Shown in pieces: positions 11,050 through 19,953 of a DNA stretch of 64,000 nucleotides; the first letter of the stretch is position 1, and every line of letters starts with the position of its first letter. The stretch is from Pseudogracilibacillus auburnensis (GTDB lineage Bacteria > Bacillota > Bacilli > Bacillales > Amphibacillaceae). The stretch covers positions 170,489 to 234,488 of the forward strand of contig NZ_QJJQ01000007.1 in the NCBI RefSeq assembly GCF_003201975.1, written 5' to 3'. The notes beneath the pieces were generated by a model. That model was given only the letters and a program-made list of their open reading frames with translations. It was not told where the DNA came from and did not search any database. The position numbers were made by a program, and so were the translations under genes.

Positions 11050-11490
11050 AAAATAATCCAATTTTTGAGGGTTGGGAAAGCTAAATCACTAAAAGAAGGT
11101 GGAATTGGTGAAGTTGGGAAAGCTAATGGGGAAACAGGTATTTTAGGAAAAATTCACAATATCTCAAAGGAAAAGGCAAGTTATGTTAATTATTACTAAA
11201 AGAATGACAAAACCCTCTCTCAGTAAAAATTTAACTAATGGATTTCGATAACCAGGCTAATAAAGAAGGTCTTGTAGCGAATTCAAAATTGAAATAAAAT
11301 AGAGGTTTTCAACATTCAATATGGGGACCATGTATTGAAACCCTTGAAAATCATTATCAAAACTTAGTACAATTAAAACAATTTATAAATTGTACTCCGA
11401 AAATCAAGAATCCTTAGCATTAACGGAGCTTTCTACAATGCTAATTGCTACAATGGATCCTCAAGCGGAATTACTACGGCGACAGTAAAC
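11050..11490 (+). pseudogene. Decayed coding sequence, family not recognised
   Basis: The roughly 900 bases around here contain no intact gene, but short open pieces read like old protein. One is 11068-11199 (..GGIGEVGKANGETGILGKI..). Others, further on and in shifting frames, give LENHYQNLVQLKQF and ALTELSTMLIATMDPQ. None has a start with a ribosome binding site. I read this as a gene or cassette broken by several frameshifts and stops. The original function is not evident. The rest of 10771-11680 shows nothing. Confidence 0.35.
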
Positions 11491-11684
11491 CTTCTTTGGC
11501 TTTCCAAATACACACTCGCAATTCGGTGTATCCAATTTTTAGTCTATCGACAAATCATCCGCTACCCTTGCTCCTTATGCTGCATTGTTATTGTAAATTA
11601 TAAAAATGAATAATAGTAAAAATATGTATAAACAACAATAAAGTAGATAACAGATACACAAGAGTGATTATTTATATCCTGATT

Positions 11685-12002
11685 TTATATAGGTATATTT
11701 TCTAGTCTACTCATTTTTTTAAAGTAAGAACTAAATGCTATGCAGTTTTCTTTAACCACCTCTGCATTCTTTACTGATTGCAATGCTATTGCTATTTTTA
11801 AAGACTGTTCTATTTCTTCACAGTTTTCATTTTTCAAAAAGATTTCCCTTACTTTCTGAGCTTTTTTCAGACGTTGATTACCTTCATTAATTAGCTGTTT
11901 TACTTCGTTCCAATTATTGTTTTTCGCTTTTGTAATGGATTCCAGAAACAATTCCGTTGCATCCATACTATGCACAATTAGTTGTATAATCTCATGTTCC
12001 AT
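11685..12002 (-). CDS. PTS lactose/cellobiose IIA-like protein lacking the active-site His
   Basis: 105 residues matching the three-helix PTS IIA(Lac) fold in pattern: N-terminal LIVHSMDATELFLESI (family: IVHAGDARSFALEAL), a middle helix WNEVKQLINEGNQRLKKAQKV, and a C-terminal helix. In the family the phosphorylated His lies in HAQDHLM. Here the aligned stretch is ALQSVKNAE with no His, so the protein probably cannot carry phosphate. No IIB or IIC gene is nearby. The ATG follows GGAGGAGGAG. It could be a regulatory or structural relic of a PTS. The family call is from pattern and moderately sure. Confidence 0.65.
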   Translation of the reverse strand: MEHEIIQLIVHSMDATELFLESITKAKNNNWNEVKQLINEGNQRLKKAQKVREIFLKNENCEEIEQSLKIAIALQSVKNAEVVKENCIAFSSYFKKMSRLENIPI

Positions 12003-12174
12003 ATTATCTCTACTCCTCCTCCAATACCTAACCCAATTAAAAATGTCCCACTTTTAATAATAAGGGATATTATACCAATCAACCCTTATCATTATATAAA
12101 GTGATACTGAACAAATTCCATACAACAAAAAGTACCGACTTCCTTATACCCATATTACTCATCCAAAAAAGAAA

Positions 12175-12771
12175 TCATTTTATACTACGCGATATAAACA
12201 ATGAGGCATCCTGATTCATAAAAATACGATTTCCATGATAAAATGTCTTTATTTCAATTGATTTAAATCCAACTTCGGATAACCTTTTTTTCAGTTCTTC
12301 ATGCGAAAAGCCGTTATGAACTTTCGGATGATTGATTTTATCGTTTTTGTCAAAATCAATAATAAGTAACTTACCACCATTATTTAAAACGTTGAACAAT
12401 TCTTGTAAAATTTTTTTAGTATCCGGAATATGAAGAAGGACTAGTGACATTAATACTATATCCGCCTTAAGTTTAGGAGTTTCTTCCGTAAAATCGGAAT
12501 AAAGTACTTCTGAGTTGCTAATGCCTTTGTGAGAAATTTTAGCCTGTGCAACTTCCAACATTCGTTTTGATGAATCTATCAACAAAATAGAATTTATTAA
12601 ATCCGACAATTCTAAACTAATTAGACCCGTACCGCTCCCATAGTCGATTAAAGATTTTGATTTACTATTCTGTAATTCCGGTCTTACTTCCTTAACTATA
12701 ACTTTAGCTAATTCAATTCTTTCTTCTGTATCATATTTTTTTGCCAACTGTTCAAAAACGTTATTTTCCAT
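12175..12771 (-). CDS. Class I SAM-dependent methyltransferase
   Basis: 198 residues with the SAM-binding motif I LIDYGSGTGLISLEL (around 41-55), an acidic motif II (ILLIDSSKRML) and the post-motif LKADIVLMSLVLLHIPD. The substrate is unknown; the type (Methyltransf_11/25-like, small, no extra domain) is common for small-molecule methylation. The start ATG has AGGAG eight bases upstream. It appears monocistronic. Confidence 0.88.
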   Translation of the reverse strand: MENNVFEQLAKKYDTEERIELAKVIVKEVRPELQNSKSKSLIDYGSGTGLISLELSDLINSILLIDSSKRMLEVAQAKISHKGISNSEVLYSDFTEETPKLKADIVLMSLVLLHIPDTKKILQELFNVLNNGGKLLIIDFDKNDKINHPKVHNGFSHEELKKRLSEVGFKSIEIKTFYHGNRIFMNQDASLFISRSIK

Positions 12772-12846
12772 ATGCTAGTCTCCTATTATTAAAAATATCA
12801 TAACAATCTTCTTCAACTTCTAATCCGCTTATAAATTACTACTAAT

Positions 12847-12960
12847 GATAACACAAAAAAGACAGGAATATTCCTGCCCTTCTATCATCCATCTTAATTT
12901 GTGAAGTAGGAAAGAAATCTTTAACGTTTATTTTTACTCTGCAAAAAATAAGTCATAAAA
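12847..12960. repeat. Direct repeat, copy A (matches 14206-14345)
   Basis: Shares, in the same order, ATAACACAAAAA, the exact 15-mer TATTCCTGCCCTTCT (12869-12883) and a final block that in reverse encodes YFLQSKNKR-stop. That block corresponds to the C-terminus YFWQSKNRR-stop of the MFS transporter gene at 14311. So the 3' end and downstream region of that gene exist twice, about 1.36 kb apart. Confidence 0.6.
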
Positions 12961-13003
12961 AAAGCCTATCCTAGAAAATCAGTTTTTACTGATTTCTAGG
13001 TGG
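12957..13003 (-). terminator. Strong intrinsic terminator, minus strand
   Basis: Stem CCTAGAAATCAGT / ACTGATTTTCTAGG with a short A-loop, extended by GCC/GGC, followed on the minus strand by TTTTTTT. It lies downstream of the structured segment 13031-13330 and of the broken nucleotidyltransferase gene. Confidence 0.75.
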
Positions 13004-13335
13004 CCTCATTTCTGTATATTTGTTTTAAATATATTTTATATTCGCGACGTTACTAAGACTCTTAGCCTTACAGGCGAGAGATAAGTGCCGCTAAAGAAAA
13101 CACACCGACTAACAAACCGACAGGCGTAGGTAGAGGTGATGTTGCACTTATGCAAATAGACTCTATTTATTTGACAAGCTCCGGAATAAGTGCGGCTAAG
13201 ATTTAGGTGGAGTTTCGACACATAGGAAATGCTACGAGCAAACGTTGTGACAGACGTTTTTGATGGGATGAGCGAGTGCAAATATTTTCGGTGGGACGAG
13301 CATTTAGCGCAGTCCCAGTCCTAGGACGTCGTGTT
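13003..13335 (-). ncRNA. Candidate structured non-coding RNA or intergenic repeat element
   Basis: A roughly 300-base segment of higher GC than its surroundings with no convincing protein frame. The octamer ATAAGTGC occurs at 13081-13088 and 13186-13193, and its complement GCACTTAT occurs once between them at 13144-13151, so two mutually exclusive helices can form. Inside the second helix CAAATA (13153-13158) can pair with TATTTG. A strong minus-strand terminator follows. It could be a leader, a stand-alone RNA or a non-coding mobile repeat. The strand is inferred from the terminator. Confidence 0.3.
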
Positions 13336-13374
13336 CTTGGTTTGCTTCATTCCTCCATCTGAACCAAGTTTTCT

Positions 13375-13953
13375 TTATAAATTACTTTCTTCCATTAATT
13401 TTATCCATTTTCTAATTAATTCTTCTTCTTTTTTATTCTCTGTCTTCTTGATTAGATATTTAATATCTAATTCATGGAAGTTTTTAGAGAAAATATTAAA
13501 TGCCCATTTCTCGTCATCTTCAGATTCCCAAAAAAGAGTTGCCCTTACTCTATCTAAAATAATATCTTCTTTGGAAATTATATATACATATTTATCATCA
13601 TCTTCATCCATGTATGCTTTAATTACTTTATTTTTATCTCCTGCCAAATAATTATCAGGAATTTCTATTACTACCTCAATATCCTCTCTATAAAAATGCC
13701 TTCCTTTTTTTATGAAATTTAAAGATATAAGAATTTCTTCAATTATGTGCCTACCAGGTGCAACTATATCTATATCTCTAGTTGTATAGTCATTTTGTGT
13801 ATATATCTCTACGGAAAGACCTCAAACGATGATTGGTTGAATTTTATGTGGTTCGAGAAGTTTAGTAATGATTGCAGTCGTATTCATCATTGCTTCATAC
13901 TTTGGTTTATCCTTTAATTTCTCAAGTTCTTCAAGTGCTTTTGAGATGTCCAT
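13375..13953 (-). pseudogene. Nucleotidyltransferase-fold protein, interrupted by in-frame TGA
   Basis: Read from the ATG at 13953 (site TAGGTGA upstream) the frame runs 43 codons to ..KIQPIIV, then TGA at 13822-13824, then continues in the same frame with GLSVEIYTQNDYTTRDIDIV to a normal end at 13375. The pattern GGLSVEIYT followed by TRDIDIV is the nucleotidyltransferase core (G-G/S then DxD) seen in DUF6036/AbiEii-like proteins. The TGA replaces the first Gly of the motif (GGA to TGA is one change). The rest shows no other damage, so the lesion is recent. It overlaps an operon with a 58-residue protein just upstream, an arrangement typical of toxin-antitoxin-like pairs; that role is inferred. 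Confidence 0.75.
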
Positions 13954-13963
13954 ATAAGCTCAC

Positions 13964-14140
13964 CTACTTTTTGGCGAGTTTTGCTAAAATTTCTGCTTCA
14001 ACAGGATCTCTTGGACGAACTCGACCTTTTTTAAGATTTTTAGTTGCTAAATATTTTTCATATTCCTTTAAAATCTTTTCCTTTGTATCTCTATCTTTTA
14101 AAACATTCTTCTTAATTTCTTTTAATGTAGTAATGATCAT
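13964..14140 (-). CDS. Small basic protein upstream of the broken nucleotidyltransferase (possible antitoxin partner)
   Basis: 58 residues, Lys/Glu-rich and helical (MIITTLKEIKKNVLKDR at the start, AEILAKLAKK at the end). It begins with ATG behind a weak GGGTGA. The next gene starts ten bases after its stop, so the two form one transcript. Lone small ORFs in this position commonly encode the partner of DUF6036-type nucleotidyltransferases; I do not recognise a specific family. Confidence 0.6.
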   Translation of the reverse strand: MIITTLKEIKKNVLKDRDTKEKILKEYEKYLATKNLKKGRVRPRDPVEAEILAKLAKK

Positions 14141-14205
14141 TTTTCATCACCCTTTATAATTCCCTCATGATCTATAATTAATTCATACTTATTAATACTT
14201 ATTAT

Positions 14206-14345
14206 AACACAAAAAGATATTCCTGCCCTTCTTTCTCACTTATCTTATTTTATTCACACTTCACACCAAAAAATTGCCAATAAACATTTTATGAAGTCGT
14301 AAAAGCAATTTTAACGTCTATTTTTACTTTGCCAAAAATAAAGGA
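14206..14345. repeat. Direct repeat, copy B (matches 12847-12960)
   Basis: Holds the same ordered blocks as copy A (exact 15-mer at 14218-14232) and runs into the last codons of the MFS gene. Between the copies lie the terminator, the structured segment and the nucleotidyltransferase pair, which suggests that this 1.25-kb block arrived by insertion with duplication or by recombination. Confidence 0.6.
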
Positions 14346-15522
14346 TCATCACAGATAGTAATGTTAAAATTGCCGAAAATAAAAATACTTCATTTAATCC
14401 AAATTGTTCAGCAATTACACCAGCAAAGATTGGTCCAATTAATATACCGAGCGCATAAAATGATTGATAGTAACCCATTGCAGACATTTTTAACTCATCT
14501 GGACTTATTTGCACTACTTCACTTAATAATAATGGAAATGTAAATCCTAAGGCAAAGCCAAGTCCAGCATGGTACAAACTAATAGATATAAGTGTATTCG
14601 CAAGTGGAATTAATCCTAAAAAGATGGATGTTAAAATAAAACTAATCTTGAGAAACATACGATTATATTTTGGATCTAAAGAAAATATCATTAAACCAAG
14701 TGATGTCAATGCATGTGGAATAAAAAATGCACTCATTAACCAGACAAACTGTTGTTCATTTATGCCAATTGAAACTGCTATCATTGGACTAAACCCGAAT
14801 ATGGAAATAAATAAAATAGCATGTGCAATTAATGATAAAAAAGTAACGAGCTTTAAACCTGGTATAGCATTTGTTCTTTTTATGTACGCATTTACACGGA
14901 GTGTTAAATTATTTTCCGTTCCATTTTGTACTTCTTTTATATTCCAAGCAAAATAGATTCCAAATAAAGAAGCAATTCCCCCGAGCCAAAAAGGGAAATT
15001 CCATCCAAAAAGATGAATTAGATATCCACTGGCCGTCATACAAATAAACTGAGTTGTTACTGTATTAAATTGCATAGCGCCCATCGCTTTTGCGGCTTTA
15101 CTTGGACTAAAATAGTAGGAATACAATACTGTCGCCATTACCCACATGGATGCCGTAATTCCTGCTAACAATCTAGCAAATAATACGAATATAAATGAAT
15201 CAAAATAAACAAGGAGCATACAGCTAATAAAAGCACAAACAAATCCAGCTATGAGTAATTGTTTCCTAATTTTATGAAGTACATCAGATAAAATACCGAG
15301 TGGGAATCGAAACAAGATTTGGGTGACACCATAAGCTCCTAAAATGATTCCAATTGCTGCATAGGAAAATCCGACAGACTCTAAATATACACTAAATAAT
15401 GGTATGTATATATAAATCGAAAACCAAAAACAAAACACAGCAAGATTAAAAAAAATATGTGCCTTTATTGGGACTGTTTGAACATTCTTTTTTTTAGCGA
15501 GTTCGATCGTATCCACCTCCAT
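14311..15522 (-). CDS. Major facilitator superfamily transporter
   Basis: 403 residues with about 12 hydrophobic segments. The loop between TM2 and TM3 reads FPLGILSDVLHKIRKQLL, a form of the MFS motif A (G-x-L-S-D-x-x-x-R/K-R/K). The substrate is unknown. It lies after the inositol cluster, 50 bases past the aldolase stop, but a terminator sits between them. The start is odd: ATG at 15522 has no clear upstream site, while GGAGGTGG lies just inside the frame with no ATG, GTG or TTG at proper spacing after it. The true start may therefore differ by a few codons. Confidence 0.9.
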   Translation of the reverse strand: MEVDTIELAKKKNVQTVPIKAHIFFNLAVFCFWFSIYIYIPLFSVYLESVGFSYAAIGIILGAYGVTQILFRFPLGILSDVLHKIRKQLLIAGFVCAFISCMLLVYFDSFIFVLFARLLAGITASMWVMATVLYSYYFSPSKAAKAMGAMQFNTVTTQFICMTASGYLIHLFGWNFPFWLGGIASLFGIYFAWNIKEVQNGTENNLTLRVNAYIKRTNAIPGLKLVTFLSLIAHAILFISIFGFSPMIAVSIGINEQQFVWLMSAFFIPHALTSLGLMIFSLDPKYNRMFLKISFILTSIFLGLIPLANTLISISLYHAGLGFALGFTFPLLLSEVVQISPDELKMSAMGYYQSFYALGILIGPIFAGVIAEQFGLNEVFLFSAILTLLSVMILYFWQSKNRR

Positions 15523-15548
15523 ATAAGCAATCTAATTACAAGGAAAAG

Positions 15549-15581
15549 AAAGCGTAAGGGGATTACTTTCCTTTACGCTTT
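15549..15581 (-). terminator. Terminator at the end of the aldolase gene
   Basis: Stem AAAGCGTAA / TTACGCTTT, followed on the minus strand by CTTTTCCTT. The first arm includes the stop codon of the aldolase gene. It marks the likely end of the 20.8-15.6 kb operon. Confidence 0.65.
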
Positions 15582-16436
15582 TTGCGAAGAACCAAACTCA
15601 CGCATTTTCCCAATAACCGTTTCCTTAATCGCTTCCCGGCCTGGTCCCATATATTTACGCGGATCATAAACTTCAGTGTCTACTGCTAGCACTTCACGAA
15701 TCTTTTTCGTTTGCATGATCTGGTTTTCTGTATTGACATTTATTTTTGCTGTTCCTAAAGAAATAGCACGCTGAATATCCTTTAAAGGGATACCTGTTCC
15801 ACCATGTAACACAAGTGGCACTCCAGTTAATTTCATTACTTCTTCCATTTGCTCAAATCCTAAATTAGGTTCGCCTTTATATGGTCCATGAACAGAACCA
15901 AGTGCTGGTGCGAAACAATCTACATTTGTTTCTCTTACTAACTGATCACATTCTGCAGGAATCGCGTACATCGCTTCTGCATCATCCACAACGAGATCAT
16001 CTTCTTGCCCGCCGATACGACCAAGTTCTGCTTCAACTGATACACCGTGAATATGTGCGAGTTCCACGACTTTTTTTGTCAGAGCAATATTTTCTTCAAG
16101 TGGCAAATGTGAGCTATCGATCATGACAGATGGAAATCCGGCATGGATTGCTTCTGCACATTTCTCAAAGCTTGAACCATGGTCTAAGTGAATCGCAACA
16201 GGTACGGTCGTTCCGTACTCTTCCATCAATGCGTTTACCATCGTTACAACTACCTTAAAACCTCCCATATAACGGGCAGCCCCTTCAGAAACGCCAAGGA
16301 TAACTGGTGACTTTTCTTCTTCCGCTGCTTCTAAAATAGCTTGTGCATATTCTAAATTATTAACATTAAACTGTCCTACTGCATATTGATTTTCTTTTGC
16401 AATATTAAGCATCTCTTTCATCGATACGAGTGGCAT
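15573..16436 (-). CDS. Class II fructose-bisphosphate aldolase family protein (IolJ-like)
   Basis: 287 residues, a zinc-dependent TIM-barrel aldolase. Visible motifs: the metal and substrate stretch HLDHGSS, the second metal region [12 protein letters not shown], and the C-terminal VLHGGTGI and NVNTENQ phosphate-binding loops. Family members cleave fructose 1,6-bisphosphate; the iol paralogue IolJ cleaves 2-deoxy-5-keto-gluconate 6-phosphate to DHAP and malonic semialdehyde. Its position as last gene of an inositol cluster makes the IolJ role likely, but sequence alone does not separate it from FbaA. The start ATG follows AGGAGAG. Confidence 0.9.
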   Translation of the reverse strand: MPLVSMKEMLNIAKENQYAVGQFNVNNLEYAQAILEAAEEEKSPVILGVSEGAARYMGGFKVVVTMVNALMEEYGTTVPVAIHLDHGSSFEKCAEAIHAGFPSVMIDSSHLPLEENIALTKKVVELAHIHGVSVEAELGRIGGQEDDLVVDDAEAMYAIPAECDQLVRETNVDCFAPALGSVHGPYKGEPNLGFEQMEEVMKLTGVPLVLHGGTGIPLKDIQRAISLGTAKINVNTENQIMQTKKIREVLAVDTEVYDPRKYMGPGREAIKETVIGKMREFGSSQKA

Positions 16437-16464
16437 AAATCACTTCTCTCCTAACTCAAATTAT

Positions 16465-17526
16465 TTACTTTAAAAGTTGAACGACCCGCTCCCCAACTTC
16501 ATTTGTTTTTGCATTTCCACCAAGATCTGGAGTAAGTACTTCACCTTCCGTCATTACTTTTTCAATTGCCTGTAAAATATTTTCCCCAATATCTTCAAAG
16601 CCGAAAAAATCGAACATTTGACTGACCGACCAAATCGCTGCAAGTGGATTTGCGATTTGCTTTCCAGCAATATCTGGAGCGGATCCGTGAACAGGCTCAA
16701 ACATCGATGGGTATGTACGCTCTGGATTTATATTTGCTCCTGCTGCAAGCCCCATTCCTCCAGCCAGTGCCGCACCAACATCTGTTAAAATATCGCCAAA
16801 TAAGTTCGAAGTGACAACAACTTCAAAGCGGCCTGGATCCATAATCATATGCATTGCTGCCGCATCGACAAGGTAAGAATATGTTTCTACTTCAGGATAT
16901 TCTTGACTAATTTCTTCAAATACTTCATCCCAAAAAACCATAGAATAATTTAATGCATTCCCTTTACTAATACTCGTTAATGATTTCTTTTCTTTTTTAG
17001 CGACTTCAAATGCATGACGCATTATTCGTTCTGTTCCTTTACGAGAAAAGACACCTGTTTGTAAAACTACTTCCTCTTGTTTTCCCTTAAATAACCAATC
17101 ACCAGCTCCAGCATATTCCCCTTCCGAGTTTTCACGAATAAAAAGCATATCGATATTTTCTTTCGTTCCATGTGTAATCGGACAAGTAGCGCCATCTAAT
17201 AATTGGATTGGGCGTAAATTAACATATTGATCAAATTCTTTTCTAATGATTAACAATAAATCCCATAACGAAATATGATCAGGGACACCAGGGTAACCGA
17301 CAGCACCTAAATAGATAGCATCAAATGCCTTTAACTGTTCAATCCCATCATCTGCCATCATTTTTCCATGTTCTAAATAATATTCACAGCCCCATGGAAA
17401 ATGAGTAAATTCAAAGGAAATTCTCCCATCTAATACGGCAGCTTTCTCCATTACTTTTATACCTTCTGCAACTACTTCTGGTCCAATCCCATCTCCTGCA
17501 ATAACCGCAATTTTCTTTATATTCAT
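16465..17526 (-). CDS. Tartrate/D-malate dehydrogenase-type beta-decarboxylating dehydrogenase
   Basis: 353 residues of the isocitrate/isopropylmalate dehydrogenase superfamily. Opening IAVIAGDGIGPEVV, the RENSEGEYAG substrate loop, and the metal-binding Asp stretch TSNLFGDILTD are all present. The tartrate/D-malate subgroup oxidises and decarboxylates 2-hydroxyacids with NAD. The chosen ATG (MNIKK) is nine bases after AAAGGTG; an in-frame GTG four codons earlier overlaps that site. It is co-transcribed with the aldehyde dehydrogenase and aldolase. Its role in cyclitol breakdown is not obvious. Confidence 0.88.
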   Translation of the reverse strand: MNIKKIAVIAGDGIGPEVVAEGIKVMEKAAVLDGRISFEFTHFPWGCEYYLEHGKMMADDGIEQLKAFDAIYLGAVGYPGVPDHISLWDLLLIIRKEFDQYVNLRPIQLLDGATCPITHGTKENIDMLFIRENSEGEYAGAGDWLFKGKQEEVVLQTGVFSRKGTERIMRHAFEVAKKEKKSLTSISKGNALNYSMVFWDEVFEEISQEYPEVETYSYLVDAAAMHMIMDPGRFEVVVTSNLFGDILTDVGAALAGGMGLAAGANINPERTYPSMFEPVHGSAPDIAGKQIANPLAAIWSVSQMFDFFGFEDIGENILQAIEKVMTEGEVLTPDLGGNAKTNEVGERVVQLLK

Positions 17527-17549
17527 CTGCTTTTTCACCTTTCTATTTA

Positions 17550-18977
17550 TTACCCTTCTAAATTTACCACAACGGTAACCGTTTCGACTAATTCTTGAAT
17601 GGCATAAGCAGGACCTTCCTTACCGTTTCCACTTTCTTTTACTCCACCATATGGCATTTGATCTGTACGATAGCAGCATGTATCATTAATTACTACACCA
17701 CCAACATCAAGCAGGTAAGGAATTTTGTAAGAAATAGTTAAATCAGCTGTGTAAATTCCAGCTTGTAATCCATATTTCGAATCATTTACTAAATCAATTG
17801 CTTCTTCCAGCTTACAATAAGTAGTTACTGAAACAACAGGAGCAAATAATTCCTCATCTAACACTTTCATTCCTTTTTTCACATTCGTTAATACGGTCGG
17901 TTCAAAAATATTCTTCTCTCTTGATCCACCAGTTAAAATGGCAGCACCATCCGTTTTTGCTTCTTCAATCCACTGTTCCACACGTTCAGCTTCTTTTTCA
18001 TTAATCATTGGCCCTACATTTGTTTCTGGATTTAGAGGGTTTCCGACTTTTAATTTTTTTACTTCCGATAAAAACTTCTCCATAAATGCTTGTTCAATCT
18101 CTTGATGGACAAAAATTCTTTGCACTGAAATACAAATTTGACCAGCATGTGCAAAGGACATTTTCGCTAACTTTTGTGCTGCTTTATCGATATCTGCATC
18201 ATGATGAACGATCGTCGCTGAATTAGAGCCAAGTTCCAATGTAGCCTTTCTCAGACCAATCGTTTTTTGAATATGCTTGCCAACACCAGGTGAGCCAGTA
18301 AACGTATAATGAGCAATTCGTTCATCTTGTAATAATTGTTCACCGACTGTTCTCCCTCCACCAATCACACATTGCACAAATCCTTTTGGTACTCCAGCTT
18401 CTTCTAGTAATTCACAAAGTCTAATTGCGAGACTAGGTGTTTCTGAAGCTGGTTTAATGATGACAGGGTTCCCAGCAGCTAATGCTGGGGCAACTTTGTG
18501 GACGACAAGATTTAACGGAAAGTTAAATGGTGTAATTGCTGCCACAACTCCTACTGGTTTTTTGACTGTATATAAAAATCTTCCTTGAACATTATAGTTA
18601 GGGATAATTTCACCGACAAGTTTCTTCGCTTCATCTGCGGCAATTTGGAAAGTAGCAGCCGAACGCGCTACTTCTACAAGTGCATCTGTAATCGGCTTTC
18701 CACCTTCATTTGCAATAATTTCCGCAAGTTCCTGTTTTCGTTCCATTAAGAGTGAAGCAACTTTCATTAAAACAGTATATCGATATTCAGGAGCAAATGT
18801 GGTCTGTTTAAATGCTTCAATAGCGGCTTCAATTGCCCTATCAACTATTTTTTCATCGGCAACAGAAATAACTGCATATAATTCCCCTGTATATTTATTG
18901 TAAACTTCTTGTTTTTTAGCTGATTCAATCCACTCACCATCAATAAATAATTTTTCTTTTTTCACTTCTGTAATCAT
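17550..18977 (-). CDS. NAD(P)-dependent aldehyde dehydrogenase
   Basis: 475 residues with the standard ALDH layout: the substrate/cofactor region ITPFNFPLNLVVHK, the Glu motif LELGSNSA, and the catalytic Cys in HAGQICISVQR. The active-site context resembles lactaldehyde/glycolaldehyde and non-phosphorylating glyceraldehyde-3-phosphate dehydrogenases more than the CoA-acylating IolA family. In this operon it may oxidise malonic semialdehyde or another C2-C3 aldehyde released by the aldolase or transketolase. That is inference. The start ATG follows AAAGGGA. Confidence 0.9.
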   Translation of the reverse strand: MITEVKKEKLFIDGEWIESAKKQEVYNKYTGELYAVISVADEKIVDRAIEAAIEAFKQTTFAPEYRYTVLMKVASLLMERKQELAEIIANEGGKPITDALVEVARSAATFQIAADEAKKLVGEIIPNYNVQGRFLYTVKKPVGVVAAITPFNFPLNLVVHKVAPALAAGNPVIIKPASETPSLAIRLCELLEEAGVPKGFVQCVIGGGRTVGEQLLQDERIAHYTFTGSPGVGKHIQKTIGLRKATLELGSNSATIVHHDADIDKAAQKLAKMSFAHAGQICISVQRIFVHQEIEQAFMEKFLSEVKKLKVGNPLNPETNVGPMINEKEAERVEQWIEEAKTDGAAILTGGSREKNIFEPTVLTNVKKGMKVLDEELFAPVVSVTTYCKLEEAIDLVNDSKYGLQAGIYTADLTISYKIPYLLDVGGVVINDTCCYRTDQMPYGGVKESGNGKEGPAYAIQELVETVTVVVNLEG

Positions 18978-18996
18978 ATTATCGTCCCTTTCTTAT

Positions 18997-19950
18997 TTAC
19001 TTTCTCTTTACTACCTCTTTCACTGCTTTAGCGATATGTGCAGCCGAAACTTCAAAATCTTCAAGTAAAGCTTCATTTGGTGCTGATTCAGTATTACGAT
19101 CTTTTACGCCGACTCGAAGCATTGGTACTGGTTTTTCTTCTACCAAAACTTCTGCAACAGCACTGCCAAGTCCACCATAAATACTATGTTCCTCTGCTGT
19201 GACGATCACACCAGTTTTTTCAGCAGCTTTTACAATTGCTTTCTTATCTAACGGTTTAATTGTCGGCATATGTAACACTGCAACAGAGAGTCCTTCTTTT
19301 TCTAGCGATTCTGCCGCTTCAATGGACCGGCTCGTTTGTGTTCCTGTTGAAATAATTGTTACATCTGTTCCTTCTTTAAGTGAAACCGCTTTTCCAATTT
19401 CAAACTCATAATCATCTTCAAAAATAACTGGGTATGGATCACGTGCTAGTCGCATATATACAGGTCCATCGAATTGGTGAGCAAACTCCATCATTTTCTT
19501 CACTTCTGTACTGTCAGCTGGAGCAAGCACAGTCATATTTGCAAGCGTTCTAAAAATCGCAATATCTTCTAATGATTGGTGTGTTTTACCAGTAAGTCCT
19601 GTAAGTAAACCGCTATAAGCACCGATCATATTTACATTTAAATTAGGTTGAGCAATTTGTACTTGGATTTGGTCAATTGCTCGTTTGGAAAGAAATGCAG
19701 CAAATGTGACCGCCCAAGGTTGAAGACCAGTAGTTGCAAGTCCTGAACAGACACTTAACATATTCTGTTCGGCAATTCCCATTTGTAAAAATTTATCTGG
19801 ATTTTTTAATGCAACCCCGTCAATTTTCGTTGAGTTTGCTAAATCACCGTCCACTACATACACTTTTTCATCTTCTTTTGATAATTGTAATATTGTTTCA
19901 CCAAATATATCTCTCATCGTTTCTTTTTTGTCTGATAATAAACTAGCCAT
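18997..19950 (-). CDS. Transketolase, C-terminal (pyrimidine-binding) subunit
   Basis: 317 residues covering the Pyr and C-terminal domains of a two-subunit transketolase. The conserved Glu that activates ThDP is in MGIAEQNM, and the C-terminal domain has TIKPLDKKAIVKAA. It starts three bases after the stop of the N-terminal subunit gene, so the chains are made together. Split transketolases are common in sugar-acid and cyclitol gene clusters and move C2 units between sugar phosphates. Confidence 0.93.
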   Translation of the reverse strand: MASLLSDKKETMRDIFGETILQLSKEDEKVYVVDGDLANSTKIDGVALKNPDKFLQMGIAEQNMLSVCSGLATTGLQPWAVTFAAFLSKRAIDQIQVQIAQPNLNVNMIGAYSGLLTGLTGKTHQSLEDIAIFRTLANMTVLAPADSTEVKKMMEFAHQFDGPVYMRLARDPYPVIFEDDYEFEIGKAVSLKEGTDVTIISTGTQTSRSIEAAESLEKEGLSVAVLHMPTIKPLDKKAIVKAAEKTGVIVTAEEHSIYGGLGSAVAEVLVEEKPVPMLRVGVKDRNTESAPNEALLEDFEVSAAHIAKAVKEVVKRK

Positions 19951-19953
19951 TGA

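Noticed and set aside
10771..11680. CRISPR-like or tRNA content in the large gap
   Set aside because: No regularly spaced repeats and no cloverleaf-forming sequence were seen.
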